Source: Prolixibacteraceae bacterium (GTDB lineage: Bacteria > Bacteroidota > Bacteroidia > Bacteroidales > Prolixibacteraceae). Taken from it: a DNA stretch of 64,000 bases. Made by a program: the position numbers and the translations under genes. Positions within the stretch are counted from its first letter, which is position 1. Each line of letters begins with the position of its first letter. Below are positions 1 through 8,253 of this stretch, one piece after another. The stretch spans positions 1 through 64,000 of the forward strand of contig JALNYZ010000009.1 of assembly GCA_023229575.1 (NCBI GenBank). Direction: 5' to 3'. Below the pieces are notes generated by a model, which saw nothing but the letters and a program-made list of their open reading frames with translations, did not search any database and had not been told where the DNA came from.

Positions 1-2
1 GC

Positions 3-524
3 TGCCGGTTAGCACTGTTCCCCGACAGCGCTTCAACGCCCGGGCCCCAAATCGAAGCATTCGATCCCGACAAAGTGGAGTTCCGGCTAACCCAGGACTA
101 TGAACTCCGGCCGGGGACAAGTTTTGGACTCTATTCGCCACAGGGTTTTAACTGGAACCTGCACCACAACATCATCAACAACTGCGATAAACTGGTCGAT
201 CTTGACCTGTTTGGCGGCCCGACTGCAGTATTTAGCGACAACCTCCTCTCGCGCGGTGAAGTCAAAAATGTGGAGGTGGCCGTCTCGGTCCGGGGTGTTG
301 TCAGTTTAACGGGCAACCGATTTGTCGGTTTTGACGGGCCAAACTCCACCGCGCTCCTTTTGAAGGGCGACCAGTTTGGAAAAACACCCCGATTTGTTTG
401 CCGTGACAACATTTTCGATCAATGCACCAAACCCATTGGCGAAGGGGCGGCCGGCGTTCGGGATGCAGCTATCAAGGGCGGCAATGTTTTTGGCGATAAA
501 ATGGAAACTTTCGGAAGTAAATGA
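3..524 (+). CDS. Right-handed beta-helix protein, 3' end only
   Basis: The reading frame is open from base 3 to the TAA at 522-524, so this is the C-terminal ~173 residues of a gene that begins before the window. A GTG at 75 is an internal codon, not a credible start. The visible part is a run of short strand-turn units with Asn and Gly at the turns (for example NIINNCDKLVDLDLF, FSDNLL, LTGNRFVGF, CRDNIFDQC), which is the look of a parallel beta-helix as found in pectate-lyase-like or GH28-like proteins. I cannot name the family. The gene is clearly more GC-rich than the AT-rich sequence that follows, so it may belong to a different transcription unit or have a different history from the locus to its right. 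Confidence 0.55.
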   Translation, partial: CRLALFPDSASTPGPQIEAFDPDKVEFRLTQDYELRPGTSFGLYSPQGFNWNLHHNIINNCDKLVDLDLFGGPTAVFSDNLLSRGEVKNVEVAVSVRGVVSLTGNRFVGFDGPNSTALLLKGDQFGKTPRFVCRDNIFDQCTKPIGEGAAGVRDAAIKGGNVFGDKMETFGSK

Positions 525-554
525 AATCTAAATAATAGTAAAATAAATACTAAA

Positions 555-767
555 ATGAATTTGTTTGGAAGAGTTCTTATTCTTTTTATAACAATTACTG
601 GTTTTGTATCATGTAGTAAATCCAAGGATTTAATTTTTATTGAAGCTGGAAGTTTTTCATCCGTCGGAGGTTGGGTAATTGACCAACAAGCGATTGATGT
701 CATGGGGTCACCATATATACTGGCACACGGAGTGGGAATACCAGTAAAGGATGCAGGAACATTATAA
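555..767 (+). pseudogene. N-terminal remnant of FAD-dependent oxidoreductase (xanthan-lyase-like) lipoprotein
   Basis: A 70-codon ORF with a lipoprotein signal (hydrophobic stretch then GFVSC, lipobox Cys at about residue 20). It continues with an IFIEAGSF...GGWVIDQQ...MGSPYILAHG..VPVKDA segment. From memory this matches the first part of a Bacteroidota family of exported FAD-dependent oxidoreductases often labelled xanthan lyase, which are many hundred residues long. The frame then stops at TAA, before any nucleotide-binding or catalytic domain. I read it as a gene stub left by deletion. A functional short lipoprotein is possible but less likely. It lies 47 bases before the next gene. Confidence 0.55.
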
Positions 768-813
768 TATATGATTGTTTTTATTAAATATTTTATACTA
801 AAAAGATAAAAAA

Positions 814-2394
814 ATGAAGAGATTAAGGTATGTAAATTCATTTTTAGTATTTGTATCAATATTACTGTTTTTCAGTTCTTGTGTCGAAAAGAAGGGCGAT
901 AAGACAAAGAATACTTTAGCTGATACAGGAAATATGCTTATAGGATGGGCTTCTGAGAATATAACTCCTGACAGTCCTGTTCTGATTAGCGGGCAATTCC
1001 ACGCACGCGTTTCCGAAGGTGTCATGGATCCGGTAACAGTAACAGCACTGGCAATAGAATCCGGTACAGGGCCATCTTCAGAAAAAGCAATTATGATAAG
1101 CTGTGATTTAGCCGGGATAAATAATGATTTGCTTGTGGCAGTCAGGGAGTCTTTAATGAAATCGTTGCCCGAGATTAAGCCGGAACAGATTATTATTAGT
1201 GCTACCCATACACACACAGCTCCTCTTTGCAGTGCAGCTACTGATTCGAAAAGTGCTTATGGAGTTGATCTTGAAGTGATGGCTCCTTCAGACTACCAGA
1301 AATTTGTAACCGATTGTATTGCAAAGGCAGCCGGGCAGGCATGGAAGAACCGCAAACCAGGAGGTATAAGCTTTGGATTGGGCCATGCTGTAACTGGACA
1401 TAATCGTCTGGCTGTTGATCATTCAGGAAAATCAGTTATGTATGGAAAAACGAATACCCCCGATTTTAGCCATTTGGAAGGTTATGAAGACCATGCTGTC
1501 AACTTAATTTATACATGGGACAAAAAAAGCAAACTGACCGGAGTGGTAATAAATGTAGCTTGTCCTTCGCAGGTTACAGAGCTTTTTTATCGGATAAGCG
1601 CTGATTATTGGCACGATACCCGGGTAGAGGTTCGTAAGCGGGTGGGTAAGGATGTTTATATATTTGCGCAATGCAGTGCGGCAGGTGATCAGTCACCGCA
1701 TGTTATACTTGGGGCAAAAGCTGAAGAAAGGATGCAAAAGCTCATGGGTGTGGACAGTAGTGAAATTGGTACCTACAACATGGGTCGCAGGAAACAAATT
1801 GCGATTCGAATTGCTGATGCGGTAACTTCAGTCCTCCCGTATATGAAAGACAACATCGACTGGGATCCGAAATTTGCTCACCGGATGGAGAAAGTGGAAC
1901 TTTCCAGAAGACTCATTGATATCGAGGATGTCAAAAGTTCACTGGAAGAAAGCGAGGTTTGGAAGGTTAAGTACGAAGAGATGCTTCTGGCGATCAAGGA
2001 AAATCCAGAAATAATGAAAAAACCAAGATGGTGCACGGATATTACAATTAGTTATTCAATGATGAAGAGGGGGCAGAATGTCAGGGATCGTTATGAATTG
2101 GAGAAACGACAACCCAAAATGCCGGTAGAGATTCATGTTATACGAATTGGAAATATAGCTATTGCGACTAATCCTTTTGAACTTTACCTGGATTACGGTA
2201 TGCGGATCAAGGGTCCCAGCCCGGCAATTCAGACCTTTCTGGTACAGCTTACCGGCAGTGGTACTTATCTTCCGCCAAAACGTTCGGCTGCCGGAGGGTC
2301 ATACGGCGCTGTGCCGGCCAGTACACTCATTGGTCCCGAGGGGGGGCAGGAATTTGTTGAAAAGACACTGGATCTTATAAATACTTTATGGTAA
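814..2394 (+). CDS. Neutral/alkaline ceramidase-like lipoprotein
   Basis: A 526-residue exported lipoprotein (lipobox LFFSSC, Cys about residue 23). The start MLIGWASENITPD and the THTHTAP motif at residues 131-137 are hallmarks of the neutral-ceramidase N-terminal domain family, where the His residues bind the active-site zinc. The serine loop is seen as CSAAGDQSP from residue 287; Ser288 lines up with the catalytic Ser of the ceramidase SNAGD motif. In Bacteroidota and Planctomycetes many relatives sit in polysaccharide loci and are probably not ceramidases, so amide or ester hydrolysis on a glycan or glycolipid is the safer reading. A paralogue lies at 59283-60845, at the other end of the locus. 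The stop codon is within a few bases of the next start, so the two genes are probably cotranscribed. Confidence 0.75.
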   Translation: MKRLRYVNSFLVFVSILLFFSSCVEKKGDKTKNTLADTGNMLIGWASENITPDSPVLISGQFHARVSEGVMDPVTVTALAIESGTGPSSEKAIMISCDLAGINNDLLVAVRESLMKSLPEIKPEQIIISATHTHTAPLCSAATDSKSAYGVDLEVMAPSDYQKFVTDCIAKAAGQAWKNRKPGGISFGLGHAVTGHNRLAVDHSGKSVMYGKTNTPDFSHLEGYEDHAVNLIYTWDKKSKLTGVVINVACPSQVTELFYRISADYWHDTRVEVRKRVGKDVYIFAQCSAAGDQSPHVILGAKAEERMQKLMGVDSSEIGTYNMGRRKQIAIRIADAVTSVLPYMKDNIDWDPKFAHRMEKVELSRRLIDIEDVKSSLEESEVWKVKYEEMLLAIKENPEIMKKPRWCTDITISYSMMKRGQNVRDRYELEKRQPKMPVEIHVIRIGNIAIATNPFELYLDYGMRIKGPSPAIQTFLVQLTGSGTYLPPKRSAAGGSYGAVPASTLIGPEGGQEFVEKTLDLINTLW

Positions 2395-2399
2395 TAGGA

Positions 2400-3686
2400 A
2401 TGAAAAACAAGATTGTCAGATTGTTATTACAGTCAATACTAATAATTGCTTCATCACATAATGCTGTATCACAATCTGGTACAAGCCTAATAAAAGTTAT
2501 TGTATCACCCGATCATAAAGACTGGACATACAAATTGGGTGAAGATGCTAAATTCTCTATTCAGGTACTTAAATATGGAAACCTGATTGAGAATGTTACC
2601 ATAGATTATGAGATGGGCCCTGAAATGCTACCCAATGTGAAAAAAGAGGGTATTATTTTGAAGAACGGCAAAGCAGAATTTTCAGGAAACATGAAGTACC
2701 CGGGATTCTACCGGATAAGGGTTTGGGCAGTTGTTGATGGTAAAAGATATGAAGGGCTGGCTACTGCCGGGTTTGAACCCGAAAAAATTCAGCCGACTGT
2801 CAAAGATCCTGTTGACTTTGATAGTTTTTGGGGCAATGCAATTGCAGAAGCACGCAAAATTGATCTTGATCCCAGGATAACCCTTATGCCTGAAAGATGT
2901 ACCGGCGATGTCAACGTTTACCATATTAGGTTTCAGAATGAAACAAAGGGTTCGAGGATTTTTGGTATCCTGGCAATGCCCAAAAAAGCCGGAAAATATC
3001 CGGCATTACTCAGAGTCCCGGGTGCAGGTATACGTCCATACGCAGGTGACTCCAGAACAGCCGCTCTTGGGGTGATCACACTTGAAATAGGAATACACGG
3101 AATCCCTGTAAATCTTGATCCTCAGATTTATGACAATCTAGTTAACGGAGCCTTGTCAGCGATATGGAGCATAAGATTGGACAGCCGTGATGCCTTTTAT
3201 TATAAAAGAGTTTACCTTGGATGTGTAAGGGCAGTTGATTTTATCTTCTCCCTACCTGAATTTAACGGTACGGATATCGCCGTAACCGGAGGAAGCCAGG
3301 GAGGCGCCCTGACCATTGTTACAGCCGGCCTCGACAAAAGGATAAAATACATCGCTTCCATTCATCCTGCGCTCTGTGACCATATCGGTTATCTTAACAA
3401 AAGGGCAGGTGGCTGGCCGCATTATTTCAAGAATGCCGAACCAAAGCTGGGAGAGGTTGAAACACTTGGTTATTATGATGTTGTTAATTTTGCACGAAGG
3501 CTTACAATTCCAGGGTTATATACCTGGGGATTTAACGACCTTGCTTGTCCTCCTACATCCATGTACTCGGCCTATAATGTCATTAGCGCCCCGAAAGGAT
3601 TATTGATATTCCAGGAGACGGGTCATTGGACATTTCCTGAGCAGAATGAAGCTGTCAGCAACTGGCTGATTAAGCAAATTAAGTGA
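2400..3686 (+). CDS. Exported CE7-like acetyl esterase (acetylxylan esterase family)
   Basis: The ATG at 2400 (MKNKIVRLLLQS) begins a normal signal peptide ending near SQS. An in-frame ATG at 2388 overlaps the previous gene and is less attractive. After an N-terminal beta-sandwich region (about residues 25-125), the alpha/beta-hydrolase domain carries the CE7-type nucleophile elbow GGSQGG (Ser299), an acid in NDLACPPTSMYSAYN (Asp380) and His409 in ETGHW. CE7 enzymes remove acetyl groups from sugars and short oligosaccharides. In this locus it would deacetylate decorated pectic or rhamnose-containing glycans in the periplasm. The triad is complete and the length is normal for a form with an extra N-terminal domain. 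Confidence 0.75.
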   Translation: MKNKIVRLLLQSILIIASSHNAVSQSGTSLIKVIVSPDHKDWTYKLGEDAKFSIQVLKYGNLIENVTIDYEMGPEMLPNVKKEGIILKNGKAEFSGNMKYPGFYRIRVWAVVDGKRYEGLATAGFEPEKIQPTVKDPVDFDSFWGNAIAEARKIDLDPRITLMPERCTGDVNVYHIRFQNETKGSRIFGILAMPKKAGKYPALLRVPGAGIRPYAGDSRTAALGVITLEIGIHGIPVNLDPQIYDNLVNGALSAIWSIRLDSRDAFYYKRVYLGCVRAVDFIFSLPEFNGTDIAVTGGSQGGALTIVTAGLDKRIKYIASIHPALCDHIGYLNKRAGGWPHYFKNAEPKLGEVETLGYYDVVNFARRLTIPGLYTWGFNDLACPPTSMYSAYNVISAPKGLLIFQETGHWTFPEQNEAVSNWLIKQIK

Positions 3687-3850
3687 CATAAGAATTAAAA
3701 TGAAGCAAAATATGAAACATAAGAAAACAATCATTAAGCGCTACACTCCTGTTTTGTTTAGGATTAATGAAATTACAGGCATTATTCTATTAAAGGAAAT
3801 AGGAAATATAACATAATGGAATATGAATTCAAATTTTAATATAATTCGCG

Positions 3851-6259
3851 ATGAAAAGTTTTCATAAGCAATTCATTTATCCGATTATTACCATAGTATT
3901 TGTGTTAACACTATGCTGGAAATGCAAAGTTGAAAATGAACAATCGGTTTTGAAAACAAGGGAGAGAAATTCTAAAGTTGATGGGACAACCGGAACGCCA
4001 TTAGGTGGTATTGGCACTGGCGGAGTCAAGTATTGTGCCTGGACCGGAATGTTAAATGCATTTACGGATATGACTCCTGCAGGGATGCAAAGATACAATA
4101 AGCATGTAACCCTTGGTGCCAATGCCTGTTTTCAATTCTTTTCAAACCGAGGAGGGACAATAATCACCAGTGATCCTCTTAAAATTCAGCAAGTGAACAG
4201 ACACTATGATGACGATGCCATTTTCCCGATTCATAAAGCGAATTACAGTATGATCAACAATGTGTTGGTCAGCATGATTGGCTTTTGCCCCTGGGATCCT
4301 GTTGATTTCGGAATAATGTGTCTTCCCTACGCATTTTATGAGTTTACCCTGAGTAATGACCAAAAAACGCCGGTTGATGTGGCGGTAGCCCTAAGAATCA
4401 AATTTGAGGCAAATCCGATTTTTATAAAGGGGAAGGGACTCGCAGACGATGCTGGACAGCACATGAAGGCTGTATTTACAAAAAGCAGCGATAGCAATCC
4501 TGTTATAACTGCAGGAAGTGATGATGGATTCATATCAAACGGTCAGTGCAACAATGTTATCATTGACACAATAAACAAGGTTGCTGTAAAAGTTAAACTT
4601 GGACCAAAGGAGACGAAAACGATTAAATTCGTGCTTGCCTGGTATAAAGTTAACTCAAATGGAAAATACTATTATGAAAATCTGTATGCAAATGCGAGTA
4701 ACGTGGCTGATGCCGGACTAATTCACTTTGATACGTTTAAAAGCAATGCAGTTGCTTTTGTCACTAAAATGAGTAATTCCAATATACCCGGTTGGATGAC
4801 AAATTATTTATTGAACATCCTGTGCAACATGGTAAACAATACCGTGTACACTAAGGACGGACGGGCTTGTATGGCAGAAGGTGAATTCAATATCCTTGGA
4901 ACTATTGATGAATACTGGCAGGGCAGATCGGTTATTGGAAGTAACCTGATGCCTGAATTTACATGGAAAGAGCTGGAGTTTTGGGGAAGAACACAATTTC
5001 GCGCTCAATATTCAGGTCAAATACATCATGACTTTGGAGTAAAGGGATTTGGCGTAGAGGATAAGGACTTGTGCGCCTGGGATGATTACAGTCATGCAGA
5101 TTATCGTGCGATTGAAGAAATCGTATCATGGCCTGATGTGAACGTAGGATTTATTGTCGGAGTTTATGAGACCTTTATCGCAACTGACGACCATCAAAAA
5201 CTCAGTCTCCTGTGGCCCTATTTGAAAAATACCGGATCAAGGCTTATCGCCCAGAAAGATTTATACGGGGATCCAAAATACCCATGGATCTTTGAATCCA
5301 GTCATAACATGTATGATGCCGGAGGTTATTGCCAGTCTTACAGTACGGGCACTGTAATTCCTGCTTACAAATGTATGGCGCTTTTGGCAGAAATCATGAA
5401 TGAACCGGAAACAAAACAATTTTACGAAAGAGCAACAACAGAGACCTATAAAGGATTTGAAGCTAAATATCTTGATTCGGAATATCGTTATCTTGATAAA
5501 CACTGTGAAGGTGCGATGGCCGGACCCTGGTTTTCCCAATGCCTAAAATTTGATCAGTTTGACAATGTAAAAGTTGATAAGAATATGTATGATGTTCTTG
5601 AAAGATACTACAAACCGGTTACCGACAGTATGGGTTTTCCGTCTGGAACATATGATGAATGGCCACAGCATCTTGTTGGTCATTTTGGCGGATATGCACT
5701 TCAAAGGTCAAAATTTGAACCTGCTCTGAAACTATGGAAGGATATGTACAACAGAGGTTATGTTGACAGAAACAGGGTATTTAATCTTCCAATATCGTTG
5801 CAGTCGAAAGCAACGCCTAACTATGCAGCAACTGATATTGACGGGTATCTCCAGTATACAAGCAGAACTTCGACATGGAGAATGTACCAGGATATAATCG
5901 GATATTATCGAAATAAGCATTCAGGAGAAATATGGCTGGAACCCATTATCCTTCCGGAAATGAATCACAGGTTAACTGATGGGTACTTCATTTCAGCAGA
6001 AGGGAATGGAACCATAAGCTGCCTCGAAAAAGGGAGCACTTTCGAAGATCGAACTATAATTTTCAAACCGGAAAATGAAATAAATGTAACGGCTATTTAT
6101 ATCAAAGATCATTCAGGTTCCCCTATTATTACAGTTAATGGGGTTTCTCAGACCTGGATCAGAACAGGTCCAGAATGGAAAAAGAGAATTAAAATTAACT
6201 GGAATGGAATGGTGGGTCAAAATGGTATCGTTATCGATATAACAACTAATGCGAATTAA
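3851..6259 (+). CDS. GH116-like (DUF608 / GBA2-type) glycoside hydrolase
   Basis: An exported 802-residue protein whose signal region contains a possible lipobox (LTLCWKC). The mature start has the GTPLGGIGTGG motif typical of the DUF608/GBA2 N-terminal domain. An alpha/alpha-barrel part follows with N-M-Y-D-A-G-G (about residue 480) and GAMAGPWFSQ (about residue 555), which matches the GH116 'AGxW' region. GH116 enzymes are retaining beta-glucosidases, beta-xylosidases or glucosylceramidases. A short beta-sandwich follows at the C-terminus. This divergent member's specificity cannot be read from sequence. It is preceded by a 164-base gap and followed by the broken-gene region, so it probably ends the first operon segment. 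Confidence 0.65.
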   Translation: MKSFHKQFIYPIITIVFVLTLCWKCKVENEQSVLKTRERNSKVDGTTGTPLGGIGTGGVKYCAWTGMLNAFTDMTPAGMQRYNKHVTLGANACFQFFSNRGGTIITSDPLKIQQVNRHYDDDAIFPIHKANYSMINNVLVSMIGFCPWDPVDFGIMCLPYAFYEFTLSNDQKTPVDVAVALRIKFEANPIFIKGKGLADDAGQHMKAVFTKSSDSNPVITAGSDDGFISNGQCNNVIIDTINKVAVKVKLGPKETKTIKFVLAWYKVNSNGKYYYENLYANASNVADAGLIHFDTFKSNAVAFVTKMSNSNIPGWMTNYLLNILCNMVNNTVYTKDGRACMAEGEFNILGTIDEYWQGRSVIGSNLMPEFTWKELEFWGRTQFRAQYSGQIHHDFGVKGFGVEDKDLCAWDDYSHADYRAIEEIVSWPDVNVGFIVGVYETFIATDDHQKLSLLWPYLKNTGSRLIAQKDLYGDPKYPWIFESSHNMYDAGGYCQSYSTGTVIPAYKCMALLAEIMNEPETKQFYERATTETYKGFEAKYLDSEYRYLDKHCEGAMAGPWFSQCLKFDQFDNVKVDKNMYDVLERYYKPVTDSMGFPSGTYDEWPQHLVGHFGGYALQRSKFEPALKLWKDMYNRGYVDRNRVFNLPISLQSKATPNYAATDIDGYLQYTSRTSTWRMYQDIIGYYRNKHSGEIWLEPIILPEMNHRLTDGYFISAEGNGTISCLEKGSTFEDRTIIFKPENEINVTAIYIKDHSGSPIITVNGVSQTWIRTGPEWKKRIKINWNGMVGQNGIVIDITTNAN

Positions 6260-6390
6260 GAGTTGAAAATTAGTGAAATGTGAGCTGCGGCCAATAGGTC
6301 CAAGACATAAACCATCAGCCCTTCATAATTACGATTTATATGATCTTGAATAATTCAAGAATTAATTGTTTCCAAAAAAAATTAATTGAG

Positions 6391-6564
6391 ATGACAAAAA
6401 GAAGAAATTTTATTAAGAAATGCGGAATAGGAACTACCGGAATACTCATTGGAGGCATGGGGTTCAGTTCAAAATCTTATGCTTCAATCAAAGGAACCAA
6501 TGATCGTATTATTGCTGCAGTAGTTGGTATAGGAGGGCAAGGTAGTACCATTTTTGATCACTAA
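6391..6564 (+). pseudogene. N-terminal stub of a Gfo/Idh/MocA-type oxidoreductase
   Basis: The ATG at 6391 gives a twin-arginine-like signal (MTKRRNFIKKCGIGTTG) followed by KGTNDRIIAAVVGIGGQG, the start of the NAD-binding Rossmann fold in exported Gfo/Idh/MocA-family proteins. The frame stops 57 codons in, at TAA 6562-6564, just after the glycine-rich loop. Family members run to about 400 residues, so this is a stub. The break coincides with the tail of a second gene fragment on the opposite strand, which suggests a deletion joined the two. It is probably not functional. Confidence 0.65.
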
Positions 6565-6783
6565 ACCATACGTGAGGGACATTTTGTCCAATCATTAACA
6601 GATCATCCGGACCAAAATTACTTGTTGAATCTCTGACAAACAATGTCCCAGTACCTTCAATAATGAGCAGAATCTCAATATCGGGATGAAACTGAAGAGG
6701 ATCAGTAAAGTATGGAATATCGCATGCTCTACACAGAATGAAAGGTCGATATTTGTTTCTATTTTTTGAAAGACGGGTTGCAT
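6551..6783 (-). pseudogene. AraC-family regulator, N-terminal cupin fragment, frameshifted and truncated
   Basis: Read on the minus strand from ATG 6783, the first frame gives MQPVFQKIETNIDLSF. After a shift near 6730-6740 the next frame gives CRACDIPYFTDPLQFHPDIE, then a segment containing LLIIEGTGTLF and GQNVPHVWFSD. That is the N-terminal cupin domain of AraC-type sugar-responsive regulators. Coding stops where it meets the oxidoreductase stub near 6551-6564, so the rest of the cupin and both DNA-binding helix-turn-helix motifs are missing. It points away from GH105 at 7091, as a local activator would. It is broken by both frameshift and truncation and cannot be a working regulator. Confidence 0.65.
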
Positions 6784-7090
6784 GTCAAAATTGTGTGATT
6801 CAAAGGTAAAATATTTCTAAAAAAATAAATCGAAATTAAGTAATCTTGAATCATTTTTTAAATAAATAATTGAATTCATGTTTGTAAAAATGTCAAATAA
6901 ATAACCAATGTATTAAGTAAATAAATAATTAAATAGTTAATTTCCGGAGCAGTAGTAAGTCAATATTGTGTTATTTATAGATAAAATATTTCTACATGGA
7001 CAAAGTACATTTTTGTAACCTTGGTCTGCTGATTAAAAATGTTAATTATATTGCTCCATACTCCATTTTTAACAAAAAATTGATTCAACA
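6784..7090. other. AT-rich intergenic region between dead regulator and GH105 gene
   Basis: A 307-base gap. It is very AT-rich, with several degenerate copies of an AAATAAATAATT-like string between about 6855 and 6935. It probably held the divergent control region of the decayed AraC-type gene and of the GH105 operon. A TACATTTTTG string at about 7008-7017 is close to the Bacteroidota -7 element TAnnTTTG but has two extra bases, so I do not call a promoter. Confidence 0.35.
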
Positions 7091-8218
7091 ATGAAGCGAA
7101 TATTGCCGATACTGATAATGTTGGTTCTAGCCATTGGCAGCAATGCGCAACCCAAAAGCTACGACCTGAAAACCTGGGCCAAGGGAACCTCTCCTGTTGA
7201 AATAGGGAACCGTATTGCCGGAAAATTTCTGATAACCCAGCATTCCCGGTCTGGGGATACCCATCCGAAAATTCCCCCAACCTTCATTCCTTATCCCGAG
7301 GTATGCACCTGGCTTGGTGGACTCTGGTTTGCCAATGTAACGAAAAACGAAGATTTGTTTAAAAAGCTCGAAAACCGGTTTTTACCTTTGTTTGACGCGG
7401 AAAAAAACCTTCAGCCGAAACCCAATCATGTAGATTTTTGCGTGTTTGGATCGGTGCCACTGGAATTGTATTTGAAAACCGGGCAGCAAAAGTACCTGGA
7501 TCTGGGATTGTTGTATGCAGATGCGCAATGGACGATTCCGGAAAATGCGAAGCCCAGTGAAAAATTTTGGGCCGATCAGGGGTATACCTGGCAAACCCGT
7601 ATCTGGATTGATGACATGTTCATGATTACAACCGTTCAGGCACAGGCATACAGGGCTACTGGCGATAGAAAATACATTGACAGGGCAGCCAGGGAAATGG
7701 TGCTTTACCTGGATACTATTCAGTTGAACAACGGATTGTTTTATCATTCGCCGGAAGCTAAATTCAGTTGGGCACGCGGCAATGGATGGATGGCTGCCGG
7801 TATGGCCGAAATCCTTCGCAGCCTTCCAAAAAATGATCCACAAAAGGGGCGAATCCTAACCGGTTACAAAAAGATGATGGCAGCGCTACTGAAATACCAG
7901 GAACCCGATGGCATGTGGCGGCAGATTATTGACGATCCGGAAGCCTGGAAGGAAACTTCAGGAACCGCCATGTTCACCTATGCCATGATAACAGGCGTTA
8001 AAAATGGCTGGCTTGATAAAAAAATCTATGGAACGGCTGCCCGTAAAGGATGGTTGGCTTTGATCAGCTATATCAATCAGGATGACGACCAGACCGAAGT
8101 TTGTGAAGGGACTGACATTCAAAACAGCCGTGAGCATTACATGAAACGAAAACGCATCGTGGGCGACCTGCACGGACAAGCTCCTGTACTCTGGTGCGCA
8201 ACGGCCTTGATCCGATAA
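7091..8218 (+). CDS. GH105 unsaturated rhamnogalacturonyl/glucuronyl hydrolase
   Basis: A 375-residue protein with a clear signal peptide ending near SNAQ. The alpha/alpha-barrel shows the GH105 features WIDDMFM (Asp174 in the position of the catalytic Asp of YteR-type enzymes) and the ARGNGW motif at about residue 234. GH105 enzymes hydrate and release the unsaturated uronic acid at the non-reducing end of lyase products, typically from rhamnogalacturonan I. This is one of the best pointers that the locus handles pectic material that other lyases have already cut. It is the first intact gene after the broken regulator, and its length is normal. The next gene follows after 35 bases. Confidence 0.85.
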   Translation: MKRILPILIMLVLAIGSNAQPKSYDLKTWAKGTSPVEIGNRIAGKFLITQHSRSGDTHPKIPPTFIPYPEVCTWLGGLWFANVTKNEDLFKKLENRFLPLFDAEKNLQPKPNHVDFCVFGSVPLELYLKTGQQKYLDLGLLYADAQWTIPENAKPSEKFWADQGYTWQTRIWIDDMFMITTVQAQAYRATGDRKYIDRAAREMVLYLDTIQLNNGLFYHSPEAKFSWARGNGWMAAGMAEILRSLPKNDPQKGRILTGYKKMMAALLKYQEPDGMWRQIIDDPEAWKETSGTAMFTYAMITGVKNGWLDKKIYGTAARKGWLALISYINQDDDQTEVCEGTDIQNSREHYMKRKRIVGDLHGQAPVLWCATALIR

Positions 8219-8253
8219 ATATTACCAAACATGAAAAACTAAATTAAAAACCT

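Noticed and set aside
3700..3816. Short + ORF (38 codons, MKQNMKHKKTIIKRY...) in the gap before the GH116-like gene
   Set aside because: No recognisable family, signal or conserved motif, and AT-rich sequence gives such ORFs by chance.
814..6259. A sphingolipid-degradation operon (ceramidase plus glucosylceramidase-type GH116)
   Set aside because: Both families are broad, and the rest of the locus points to plant-type glycans; kept only as an idea in the ceramidase finding.
6595..6783. 62-residue minus-strand ORF taken as a gene
   Set aside because: Only its first ~16 residues are real coding sequence; the AraC cupin similarity moves to another frame after about 6735, so it is a frameshifted fragment.
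7008..7017. Possible -7 promoter element TACATTTTTG before GH105
   Set aside because: Spacing inside the motif does not fit TAnnTTTG and no -33 partner is seen.
7382..7843. 153-residue minus-strand ORF opposite GH105
   Set aside because: GH105 on the plus strand has complete motifs; this one has none.
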